Source of the DNA: Rhea pennata
Lineage: Eukaryota; Chordata; Aves; Rheiformes; Rheidae
Reading direction: 5' to 3'
NCBI RefSeq assembly: GCF_028389875.1
Contig: NC_084668.1
Span: 21,443,493 to 21,507,492, forward strand
DNA length: 64,000 nucleotides
Below the pieces are notes generated by a model, which was not told the DNA's origin, made no database searches, and was given only the letters and a program-made list of their open reading frames with translations. Shown piece after piece: positions 37,887 through 49,319 of this stretch; position 1 is the first letter of the stretch, and every line of letters begins with the position of its first letter. A program made the translations under genes and the position numbers.

Positions 37887-38867
37887 ATGGCTTCAAAAGT
37901 TTCATGCTTATACGTTTTGACAGTAGTTTGTTGGGCAAGCGCTCTTTGGTACTTGAGTATAACTCGTCCTACTTCTTCCTACACTGGCCACAGACAGTTC
38001 AATAGCATATCAGTAGCCAGAAAAAACGTCTCCTTTGGCAATATAAGAACTCGACCTATTAATCCACATTCATTTGACTTTCTTATCAATGAACCTAATA
38101 AATGTGAGAAGAGTATCCCTTTCTTGATTATTCTTATCAGCACAACTCACAAAGAATTTGATGCAAGGCAAGCAATTCGAGAAACATGGGGAGATGAGAA
38201 CAACTTCAAAGGAATTAAAATTGCCACACTATTTCTTCTCGGAAAAAATGCAGATCCTGTGCTAAATCAAATGGTAGAGCAAGAAAGCCAAATTTTTCAT
38301 GACATTATTGTGGAGGATTTTATTGACTCTTACCATAACCTCACTCTGAAAACCTTAATGGGGATGAGGTGGGTAGCAACATTTTGTTCAAAAGCAAAAT
38401 ATGTTATGAAAACAGACAGTGATATTTTTGTAAACATGGATAATCTTATTTACAAGCTGCTCAAACCCAACACCAAGCCAAGGAGAAGATATTTTACCGG
38501 TTACGTTATAAATGGAGGACCAATAAGAGATGTTCGCAGCAAATGGTACATGCCTAGAGATTTGTATCCTGATAGCAATTACCCACCATTCTGTTCAGGC
38601 ACTGGCTACATTTTTTCAGCCGACGTAGCAGAACTAATTTACAAAACCTCCCTTCATACTAGACTTCTTCATCTTGAAGACGTATATGTAGGACTCTGTC
38701 TTCGGAAGCTTGGCATTCACCCCTTCCAAAACAGTGGCTTCAATCACTGGAAAATGGCCTACAGCTTGTGTAGGTACCGCAGAGTGATTACTGTGCACCA
38801 GATAACGCCAGAAGAAATGCACAGAATTTGGAACGACATGTCAAGCAAGAAACATCTCAGATGTTAA
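37887..38867 (+). CDS. B3GALT1: Beta-1,3-galactosyltransferase 1 (complete, intronless CDS)
   Basis: Encodes a 326-residue type II membrane enzyme of the Golgi, CAZy family GT31. The family transfers galactose from UDP-Gal in beta-1,3 linkage to terminal GlcNAc, building type 1 chains of glycolipids and glycoproteins. Visible features: a short cytosolic start (MASKVS), a signal-anchor helix at about residues 7-25 (CLYVLTVVCWASALWYLS), a stem to about 75, then the catalytic domain. It contains RQAIRETWG (94-102), the metal/nucleotide-sugar DxD motif as KTDSDIFVN (175-183), FCSGTGYIFS (235-244) and EDVYVG (264-269). Potential N-glycosylation sites are NVS at 47 and NLT at 151. The length equals the mammalian protein and, as I recall it, the catalytic domain is nearly identical to human; the stem around 35-48 differs most. 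The ATG context (ACAATGG) is strong. The whole coding region in one exon is normal for this gene. It is intact, with no frameshift. Confidence 0.98.
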   Translation: MASKVSCLYVLTVVCWASALWYLSITRPTSSYTGHRQFNSISVARKNVSFGNIRTRPINPHSFDFLINEPNKCEKSIPFLIILISTTHKEFDARQAIRETWGDENNFKGIKIATLFLLGKNADPVLNQMVEQESQIFHDIIVEDFIDSYHNLTLKTLMGMRWVATFCSKAKYVMKTDSDIFVNMDNLIYKLLKPNTKPRRRYFTGYVINGGPIRDVRSKWYMPRDLYPDSNYPPFCSGTGYIFSADVAELIYKTSLHTRLLHLEDVYVGLCLRKLGIHPFQNSGFNHWKMAYSLCRYRRVITVHQITPEEMHRIWNDMSSKKHLRC

Positions 38868-38879
38868 GATTTTTACAAA

Positions 38880-38887
38880 TGTAAATA
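38880..38887 (+). promoter_or_regulatory. Candidate Pumilio response element in B3GALT1 3' UTR
   Basis: TGTAAATA matches the PUM1/PUM2 consensus UGUANAUA and begins 13 bases after the stop codon. A second match, TGTATATA, is at 42490-42497. An 8-mer with one free position occurs often by chance in AT-rich DNA, so the case rests on location only. Confidence 0.35.
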
Positions 38888-41765
38888 CTTTTTTTGATTT
38901 TGCTTTAGTTTGATTATTTTTTGACAGAAAGCGATGCACAGGTTACAGGTTAAACTGTGAGACACTACCTGGGAGAGAGCTTTTAATGACCAATTTCTCA
39001 TTCTTTTTTTTGACTACTAGTTTACAGATTTCAGGCTGTTATCATAAGAACATTACACCAGTCAAAAGGGTCTAGAGTCAAAGCCCAGATTTTTTTATAT
39101 TATCCCTTATCACACACATCAGCTCCTGCATCTGTATGTAAAAGGACAGTAATAAACTATCCTGAACTGCTTAACAGTTCACGTCCTAGCCTTCGAGATA
39201 AGACTTAGGCCCTACGAAATGAAGGATTAAAAATATACTTCTTTTCGACATCCTACAACGGTCCTCGTTTAGAGCTTTATTAATAACTTACGTGAAATAA
39301 ATTTGCACTGATTTCATACACCTATCCAGGCATGTGTATTTTAGAACATAATGTGTACAATCTCAAAACAGCTTACTGATGGTTGAATAGCAGAATTTAG
39401 ACAGGTAAGAACATCAAAGTACCACAGGCCTCAGAAACAAGCCCCCACTGAAGTACATTTATATCCCCAGAATGGCATTCTTGTGAATTACTTTGGAAAA
39501 TATCCTATTTATTTCACTGTCAGTCTAAAGCAGCTCCTAAAATGGCCCATATATTTTTAAAATGAAATATAATCTGTGGGTAAAACACAAGACACAGCAG
39601 ATGCATGAAACAAACTTAAATACACATTATAAAAGCATTATTATATTTTAACTATTAATTTTAAATTGCAACATTTATCATTAGTACTGGTGTATATGGA
39701 TCTCGCCCTACAAGTATTTCCAGTACTTTGATAGCATTATTGGATACGTTATGGAGACTCATCTTTAGAAAATTAATGATTTTAATTAAAGTTAATGGTT
39801 GCACACAGCAATATATATTATTGACTAGTAAAAATATCAGTTAATAAGCATCATATTCCTTCAACATCAGTCAGAATGAGGATAAGCACTACTTTTTGCT
39901 ACAGTGCATATGTAAATGAGATTACTCCAGGTTTTTAACGGTGTAGAGGACACTGTTATTACCCAGTAAAGGACAATACTTCTATTGTCAGTAAAGGAAC
40001 GCAATCAATTTTGTGTCGACTGGGAAACATATAGACTCTGTAACAGTTAGGTACAACTTTCACAGCAAAGTAGAGCTTTCAAGAATCATCTATAGCCTTT
40101 GTTAAAAGTTTACAGCTCCCAGGTCACTCATTACAGAATCAACAAGTCACTGAGATCCAACTCAGGGCAGCATCAAAACTCAAGAGATCCCCAAAACATG
40201 TGACAAAAGTCAAGTACACCAGGTTTTATTCAAGTTTCAAAACGTGATTGTGTATCTTGAATACAAATTTAAGTGTGAAGAAAATTATTTTCTGGTAAAT
40301 TCTTTGGTAAATTCAAAACATCTCTATTCAGCACTATCTTCTAACAAAGAACTGAAATGCGACAGCGTTCTGCAAATAACTTGGAATGAAGAATTCACAG
40401 ACAAGCCACAGCGATGCAAAATTCACCACACACATTACTAGCTGCAGATTACTCACACTGCCCACAGCACACACAAGTCTCCTTCATTTCAGCTGGAGTT
40501 ACGTGTAAAGTATGAAAAGCTGGTAAGATTGCATATCATGCAGGATGCCTATAGAGTTGTGAGAATTTAAAGCAAACTCTGAACCAATTTTTCTTTTTCT
40601 TTTTTATTTTTCTTTATTTGATATCATGCCATAGGTGTATATAGCACTTTACAACAGTAACAGACAAATCAAGATGCTACCCCAAAAGGTTTGCAGTTTC
40701 ATGACATGTTGTTAGCCTTATTCACAAACGCAGTACTATTGTTTTGAAAACTACTTGTAAATAAGGTAAAGAGTATTTAGCCTTTAAGGCACAAACAATA
40801 GAAGTCTTAGACTTAAAAGACCTATTTCAGACCTAAAGGTGAAGCTGAAGCTACAGAGTACACAGATAGCCCATGAGTTACTGTTAATCAGCAGGAGCTT
40901 GTACAAATAAAACCCAGAAATTTTACATAAGAATACTGAACCTTTTACAGTGTAATTCAGATTTATCCTTCCCAGTTGACCTAACCCTAGTTAAAGTTGC
41001 TCTTGCTTCCTATCAAATTTCGAACTCCAGCAAAACAAGGTCCAATTAATTGCACATATGAATATATGTATATAATATATATTTTATATATATGCACACA
41101 CAAACATACATCAGGTGAAATTCAGCTTTCCATACCCAAACCATAGTACACACTGCTTATGAAGTGAAACTAGGGTGGAATTCTTCCCCAGTCCATAGGT
41201 AAATCACATAACACAGATACAGTCCTACCACGGACACGCTTTGTAATAATTTCAACCGAGAGGCCACAATCATTTCTGCTATCCCTCCACACTGTGCAGT
41301 AATTTAGGGTTTCTGAATCCACAATTGAATGGATTTGGTGGCCTTACTTCTTCCCACTGACACTTCTGTGGCCTTTAGTTAGAAACTAAGAGGACAGTAG
41401 GGATCTCAATCCCAGTACCTCAGGGCTGAAGTGGTTCAACAGCCTTGAATTTCCCCTAGTATGAGTATTAATGAGTGGAAGGTACATCTTGAAAATAATA
41501 TCTGAAAAATATATTTCCTGGCATTTATAAACAGGTAGATTGTCAACAGAAACGTAAATGTTCATCTTGGAACTTATGTATATATTTCCAAGGCATTTTC
41601 TTCTGTACTCAGCTGTATATAAGTGTAGAGTCTGCTTGTTACGTACTATTCTGTTATGCATGGAGATGAGTTAGGCATTATATTTGTCCAGTGTTTCAGG
41701 AGCCTTAAGCATGTGTGCCCTTACTTTTGAATGTACAAGACTTGTTTTTTAATTCACCTGACATT

Positions 41766-41785
41766 AAAAAAAAAAAAAAAAAAAA
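41766..41785 (+). repeat. Poly(A) tract (20 A)
   Basis: Twenty adenines are followed by GAACAACAACAAAAG. The tract lies inside the probable long 3' UTR of B3GALT1, where it could also act as an internal oligo(dT) priming site in cDNA libraries and so fake a transcript end. Confidence 0.95.
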
Positions 41786-44700
41786 GAACAACAACAAAAG
41801 CCTAATTTTCTACTTCTATTAATTTTCTGATACTGTACTTAACTAGCTTATTACAACTATAAAATAGACTTATCTTCCTCTTGCTCAAAAATTGCAGTAT
41901 TGCAATCTGGAGCTAAAAAGGGTGAAATATGTCTCCTCATAGGGACTGTTTACAGTCCCTTTCACTAAGAAGTATGTGTGTCATACTGGGTACTGTTAAG
42001 TAACAACAGTGTTTGCACTGGGCTTCCTTTTATCAAAAGAAAGACTTGTGTTATTTAAAGTCATTTTGTTTCATTGTGCATGGGGCAAATGACTTGGTTA
42101 AGATGTGATGGCTTTTCATCACTTCCATCAAAATGTGAATTTAATCGAATTTCAAAGTGTACATGAACAAAGCACAGAGAACTGAGACACTATGGGGGGG
42201 GAATCCCTCTATTTTGGAGGAATTTTTTTGCAATGGCATTTTTTTTTTTGCTAAATCCTTGGGAATATTTAGACAGAAGACTCAAGAATCATTTTCCATC
42301 TTTCCTAATAATACGGCTGAGTATCAATTTTGATTCTTTATGGGGATTTTTTTTTTGTCTTTATAATGTAGATAGCAATGGCAATTTGTAAATGAAGAGT
42401 GTAATTAACTAGAAAACTTGTTGACAGTAACCAAACTTTAGGTGTATCATTATATGACTGGCTGTACTCATGTATTTATTTGTCTAAATTGTATATATTG
42501 TTTTATTAATAGTGTCTGTAGAAGTGCATTCTTTTAGATTAAAATATTATTATTTACAGTTTTGTGGGTTTGCCAGCAAAGCTGCTATTCAAGATACTAT
42601 TTTTTTTTATCAATGTTAAATAATAAAAAAGAATGAAGTCAAATGAAAAATTGAAGGTGTCATGTACAGTTTTATTCACCTCTAGAGTAAATGCTACTAA
42701 TGTAAATGCTAATATCTCAAAGCATGATACCAATGAGTAGGCTCATTTGTAACAGGAAACGGTATTGTTCTGTAGATTTTTTTTTAATCACTGGCAAAAA
42801 TAAAGAAGAAAATATCATATTTATTCATTATTTGTGTAATATTTTAATCAAAAACTGATGCTCATGCTGATCATGTGTACAACTTCATTTGACTCCAACT
42901 GCTTAATCTTAAAACAGTGATGGCAATACCAAGCAAGTTAAGAGATGGGTTTATCATCTGCTTTGCTTCATACAGCTGCCTTGGCATCCGCAGCTAGTAA
43001 CACTAAAGTTAGACAATTCTGAAGCAGAGATTATGTACAACTCTGTCAGCCCAGTAAAATGACTGTTCCTCTATAGTACCTCTGTGTGTGTGCTTGTAGG
43101 CAGCCAAAAGCTATGCACAGAAAGAAGAAATTGCAATCACCCAAACACCACATTTCAATGAACCACAAAAATCTCGCTCTGTGGCCACTGAGTGACCACT
43201 GTGGCGCATCCCTAGGCAAGGGCATGAGTCCCCTTCTTTTTGCCTGCATACTCCTTGGCATCTCTCAGGGTCACCCCGACACAGACAGCACATGGGGCTT
43301 CTCAAAGCCCCCAACAAGCACCAGGAAATAAATGAGGTGATGTTTTGCCTTTGAGGAAGCACAATCTGAATAATCCCAGATTACCTGGTAATCTAATGTA
43401 GTGTTTTGCTCCTGGTATAAACACATTACCAGGATGTATTTTGTCAGGTGCAAAGGCTTGGATGACTTCAGGGTCTTCAAATCAAAATAAAATTGAAAAT
43501 AAACAACAACAAAAAACTTTTATTCTAAGAACCATACAGAATAATTCCTCCCTCTCCACTCTCCTCCTTGCAATTTCCTGTATAGAAGTAAGTATCTATC
43601 CTCCCTGACTACTAGCTTCAGAACTCAGTAACCTGAATTCATCCACAAAATTGAAGAGAGAATAAAACACTCAAGAGGATAAATGTAGCTTTTGCAAGCT
43701 GAAGTGTAATTTTCTTTGCATCACCCATTTCAGAAGCAGCTGAAGCCTGCTGCCGAGTCCTCCAGCGTTCTGGAAGTGTCTGCAGCAACACCATCACCTT
43801 ACAAATTATAATGAGCTTTTTTAAAACAACCAAGAGTTTAATGTGCACTAAAACCCTCCAATCGCTTTCAGGTTTCTCTTGTTTTCACCACAGCAGCTTA
43901 ATTGTAACACTTACATGGTATTTAATTAATACACAGCTTAGAGATATATGGATATTAGCGCTAATAGAGTGGATTCATGTAGCTTATCTTAATTACAAGC
44001 ATTCTATTTTCTCGTTTACTTAATTGATTGCCATAGATTTCCAAAGAAATTTGCACTGCCCTAAGTAAAAACGATACATTAAAAAAAAAAATCCTTAAAA
44101 CCGCTGAAGCTGGACTATTGCAAAAGCAATAGGCCAGAAAAGGAGATCTATATGACATGAAACATTGTTCTGAATAATATCTGCTTACCTTTCTCTTGCT
44201 AAAAATAGGAATTTATGAAATGGAAGAAGTCATCTAGACAAAAAAGTATATGCCTTATTGATTTACCTGCAACTCTAAGAGTTATCTCAAGTATCTCCTC
44301 CAATGACATGCTTAACGCAGGAAAAGAGATCCATTTTGCTGCTAGGTCTATTTGTTAGTTGGCCCTATATTATATCTCTACCTCACCTGAAACAGCTAGG
44401 GAAAGCAAGAGGTGATTTATTCTTCATGCAAGATTTATCCTTGAGCACTTATTCTGCAAAGACAGTGTTATATGTCAAGTAGTGCTGAATTACGTGCAAT
44501 GATTTTAAAATGCAGAAAAATTTTATTTAAGGAAAGTTGGTATCACAAACTTGAGTTGTGCTAGGTAATACCTACCACATCAGCAGCTAAGTTAAGACTA
44601 TTAAGAACAATTCCAATCCCAGCTTCCCTTTTTCCTTGAGGAGTTCCATTAACTCTGGCCTATTTTCTGTCATGACCTCTTTCCTCAATGACTACTGGAG

Positions 44701-45145
44701 ACAGCAGACCTCTCCCTTCATTCAGGCACATTAGTACAGCAACAGAAGCAAAGGGAAAGCAGAAAGCTCCCTACAGTATCACTGGGGAAATGCTAGCATT
44801 CCCAGAATACAAAATTAGTTAGCATGACATCCAACCTCTTGGTAATATGTATAGTGGCAAGGTCAGTGAAAGAAGCCACAACAGCACCTGAATTCTCCCA
44901 TCTGGATGCATTAACCGGATCTAAGTGTATCATGCTTGTATCATTGCATCAATTCATGCTTAGCATAAGACATTTATAGGAACATCTCAAAAGGAAAGCA
45001 GTGCAATCAAAGGGTAGAAAGAGCAGAAGTCGACAAAACATTTCAAAACTGTTGATTATTCAACTTCATTAAAATGCTCCTCAAAAAGAATTTCCTACTG
45101 AAAGATTTGTCAACAGTTATCTGTCATCCATCAGATTCTATTCTC

Positions 45146-45169
45146 ATATATATATATATATATATATAT
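45146..45169. repeat. (AT)12 microsatellite
   Basis: Twelve uninterrupted AT dinucleotides; self-complementary and able to extrude as a cruciform. Confidence 0.95.
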
Positions 45170-48100
45170 TCAGATGCAATGAAGTAAAACACTACTGCAT
45201 TATCTGCTATCCTGCACATTATATATGGATTGAGCTGCGTGAATCAGATTTAGATTTGATTTAAATCTCGTTTCTATTCTCAACAGTTTCAGTGGGATTC
45301 ATATTTGTTTATAAAGGGCTGAATTTGATTCTGTGTCCAATTTCATTCTTACTCCTACTCACAGTAAAGTCAACTGAGATATCACAAAGATTTCTGAGGG
45401 AGAACACTGTGTACCCCAGGTGGTACTTCACTTGCAAGGAACTTCAACTCTTACCAAATGCAGGCAGGAAGATAAAGCAAGTAGCGCTCTCTCTTTCCAG
45501 TTAAACCTATTCCTTATGAAGACACAGCAGAACACAAGAAGCATGGGTTTGTAATCTGCACCGTGAACGGAGGCACGTAACACTTTCTTCACGGAAGACA
45601 GTTCTCTAGCGAGTTATCTGTTTATCACCTGGTTCACTGCTAGTTCAGGAGCATGTTGCATTCTGCTCACAAAACGTCTTTTTGGCAGCATTAACAGATA
45701 CATGCCACTAGTGGGAGCAGGATCCCCACAGGGCCATACCTACTTCTTGCAATCACTTATTTTTCATTCCTTACTCTACTTTTATTTCTGTATTCATCAC
45801 TCTAGAGAAAAAAAAAATGGTGGTACAAAGATGTTTCTTCTAAGCTTTATTCATCTGGAAAAATCCCAACAATCTCTTTAATTAAGGATCATTTTCTTCC
45901 CCCTTTATTTTTTTCTATTCATAAAAGGAAATAATGGGAAAAGCATGGATGGTCTTTTCAAGCTGGCTTCAGGACTTGCTGTTGTCCCTGCAGCTCTCCC
46001 CCATCCATCAAACCAGTCAATACAACTACAGCGTTAAGTGTGGACCCCTTCTGGCTCCAGTTTATTACCTTAAAGCAATACTCAGAATCTCCTGGTCTTT
46101 TTCTCTGCACTCAGCTAGCACTTCGTTTACTGCAGTTATAGCATTCACTAGCTCTTCTCCCATGCTCACGTCTTTACAGTTGTTACAGCTGGCCATTTGC
46201 ACCCGGCAAATTTCAGTCACCAGTAAATTCTTCAGCTGTTGCTTAGCCCTCAACAGATTCCTCCTCCTTGACTATTTCACCCACTTTCTGCCACCAAACC
46301 CTGGAAAGTTGCCATCTGCCTCCTATTCTTTTCCCTGCAGGCCTGCTTACTTCTGCATTATCAGTTTTACCCAAAATGAGTTAACAGAGTTTCATAGTCC
46401 CAGCTTAAACTCTGTGCCATATGAATAGGAGAAACACCTTGACTTTCTTCCACTTTTCTCCTCATTGTCCTTTCCCCCCCATTTCTTCTCTGCTTTTTGT
46501 TTGATAGATATTCTGTCCATCTTCAGCCTCACTCCATTCTGCTACACTTTTCATCTGCTTTGCTTTCCTTTAGTTTCCTTCATTCTTTCCACTCTCCTTA
46601 CCTGTTTTTACACAGTACAGCATCCTCCCCTGTAACATATCTATCCAGTATAGCCACAAAAATAAGAACACTGAATTTTATGAAGATATGGTCTCTACCT
46701 GAAGAGTTCACACCCTGCATTGTCCAACACTTGGCAGAATAAATTCAGCAAGCTTCAAGGGATAAACAGTTCCACATAACATACAGCAGAGTACAAAATT
46801 ATTCCTTAGAGCACTACCTTTTCTTTGGTATTGTCTGATCTAAGTTTAGATGCATGTAAAAACAGGTCCCTTGTTTTTCATCCTACCTCTGCCTGCAGAG
46901 GTCACTCTACAGCCTAACAGGTCTTGCTATCATGCTTTCTTCCTGTGGGTCTAAAGTGTACATTTCTTCTGATTTCTTTTATCTTGAAATGGAAATTATT
47001 TAACTTCCATTTAATCAAATCAAGTATACCCTCATTTCAATATTTAATCTTTTTATCTGCTTCTGCTCACTGTGTTGCCCCCACTTTACTTGTGTCATTG
47101 CAATACTCTGACATCCAGCATTGAATCTGGTTATGCATGCATTTGCATGAAGGCTAAGCACAGTGGTACTTCCTTTCGCTCCTTTTTTTTGAGCTGTTAA
47201 TGACTGGGTTATTGACTGATTTCACCAGACAGGACAACTTGTCATATCACACCTAAAACAGAAAACTTTTGCCAGCATCTGGAAGAGACAGTAACCCTAT
47301 ATGGCTAGAGTAGTCATACGAATGGCAGATGTCAACATAAAAAAAGCTATCTTTAAAGTGTCTAGTTAATGAACTTTCTTTATATAGCATATCATTTGCC
47401 CTCACAGGGGCCAAGGAACTGTCCTGATCACTGAGACCTGAGAGCTAGCTAGGTGCATTGAGGCAACTACATTATATTTGCCATCACTTTGGAACCATTT
47501 AACTTCCAACCTTTTCTTTGCCAAGTTTTAGCTGCAGGATGACTTATGAAGTATTGCCGTCTTTCAAAAGTGGTATTCTGTAGGGGTGACTGACTTGGTA
47601 CTTCCCAAGTGCTATTTTATGCTAAACAACCACAGTTAATCTGTACACTTGGCTCAGCTGATGCCAAGGCTAGGCTGCCATAGGCTGCTTTAATTGGTCA
47701 TTAAAGGCCACTATTGTTTACTGCCTTGTTCCCTGGATTCAGCATTTCTACACATAGGGATAAAACTAATGGATTAAAACTAAAGAAACATATACAGCAT
47801 ATAATTAAAATTAGATATTTTTAATAGAGGCACATAATATAGTGCAAGTGTTGGCACATTCTAAGAAGTGCAGGTTATAGAAAGTGTACATCTCACTTTG
47901 CAGTATACTGCAATTACCTGTTACTTTGGACAGACAGGTGAATCGTGCAATATTTTGAATTGCTTTAATTACTTGTAAAAGTATTGACTTGTGTTAATTA
48001 GGTGAAATAAATTACATAATGGTTCACAGATTCCTTTTAAAGAGTTTTTGAACATACTACCAAAAAAGCTTATTGTATCTACAGGAAAACAAAGGGAGCA

Positions 48101-49299
48101 TTGCAAACCAGTATTTAACAAAATAGTTATTGGCTATTTATTTTAGTACTACACAAACAAAAACCTTGCCATCTACATAGGACAAAAATGTGCCTAACAT
48201 GACAGATGTTGCTGTACATTTGTGTATCAGAGGTAGACGAATTTCAGGAATGATGTGTAGACAGTAAATACACCAACATACTTAAAAGAATGATTACACC
48301 AAATGTAAAGTGATTATCCTTACTTTCAACCCCAAAATACTAGTCAAGGATGTAATAGAGATAGCTAGCATGCGATTCCAACTATTGTCCCTGTTTAGAG
48401 CAAAGATATTTGATAAAACAAGTGTCATGTGGAAGAAGGTCCATGGTTAAACTAATCAGAAACTGCCTTATGAAACATCTAAATATCCGCTCTCTTCACT
48501 TCAGTTTTAAGCTCTATACGCTGCTTCTTGTACTGAATTTCAGGGATATGCCATAACAATAACCTTCATGCTTTGAGAAACACCAACTCCATGAAAATAA
48601 ACTATGAATAAAAACAATGCAGCCAATAATGTCTAAATAGACAAGTAGAAAAATATCTAACTCTAAGAATTAAATGCATATGTAGAAGCAAACTAAACAC
48701 CACAGGTGAGTGCATCCCAATTACAACACAAAAAAAAAAAGGATCTGTAGAGAAAGAATAGTTATTAAATTCCCTGTTTGCAGTATCAGGAAAGCAGAGA
48801 TTAGCAAGGAAGGCCCTTGCTGATTGATGATGCTAGTGTGTCCTTAGCTCTAAGAAAAAAGACTGGCCTCACAGTATGCATACCGAAGAATACAACGAAG
48901 CACATTCTGACTCACTGAGCTCCTATAGTAAGCTGAAGACTGACGCCAGCCTCCTAACCATTGCTTGGTGCTTTCTAACATAGCTACCCAGAGACCTTGT
49001 GAGGTTCTTCGTTAGACATCAAAACAAAATATTCCACTGCAGGACAAAGCATTTTACTCCACAGAATGTATCGCGAAGCCCCAAACTCCAGGTGCTGTTT
49101 TATTCACTTACATCTAGGCTGTAAGAAGGGTGAATCGTTGCCAGGTAAGTTATTGTCTCATTTGTGATAGATGATCTGGATATATTAGTTGAAATGCTTT
49201 AATTTTTTTATGGTTCTGAATTGTGGAATGGAAAATAAGCTCACACTTTTTATCTTTTGCTAACTCTAAGAGAATTATCAGTTTGAAGGAGGAGATTAC

Positions 49300-49319
49300 T
49301 TTTTTTTTTTTTTTTTTTT
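49300..49319 (+). repeat. Poly(T) tract (20 T)
   Basis: Twenty thymines, i.e. a poly(A) on the minus strand. No retrocopy is recognisable on its 5' side in minus-strand sense. Confidence 0.95.

Larger units (their letters stand above)
38868..42820 (+). other. B3GALT1: Probable 3' UTR of B3GALT1 (end uncertain)
   Basis: AT-rich sequence directly follows the TAA. Candidate poly(A) signals on the + strand are AATAAA at 39151-39156, 39296-39301, 42622-42627 and 42799-42804, and ATTAAA at 42538-42543. The cluster at 42.5-42.8 kb follows a U-rich stretch with AU-rich and Pumilio-type elements, which favours a long 3' UTR of about 3.7-3.9 kb. A short form ending after 39301 is equally possible from sequence alone. 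A compound TA/CA repeat (about 41060-41110) and an A20 tract (41766-41785) lie within. Confidence 0.4.

Noticed and set aside
45934..46428. 164-codon + strand frame
   Set aside because: Ser/Leu/Phe-rich without domain or signal pattern. It overlaps the minus-strand frame that looks more protein-like, so it is probably its shadow or chance.
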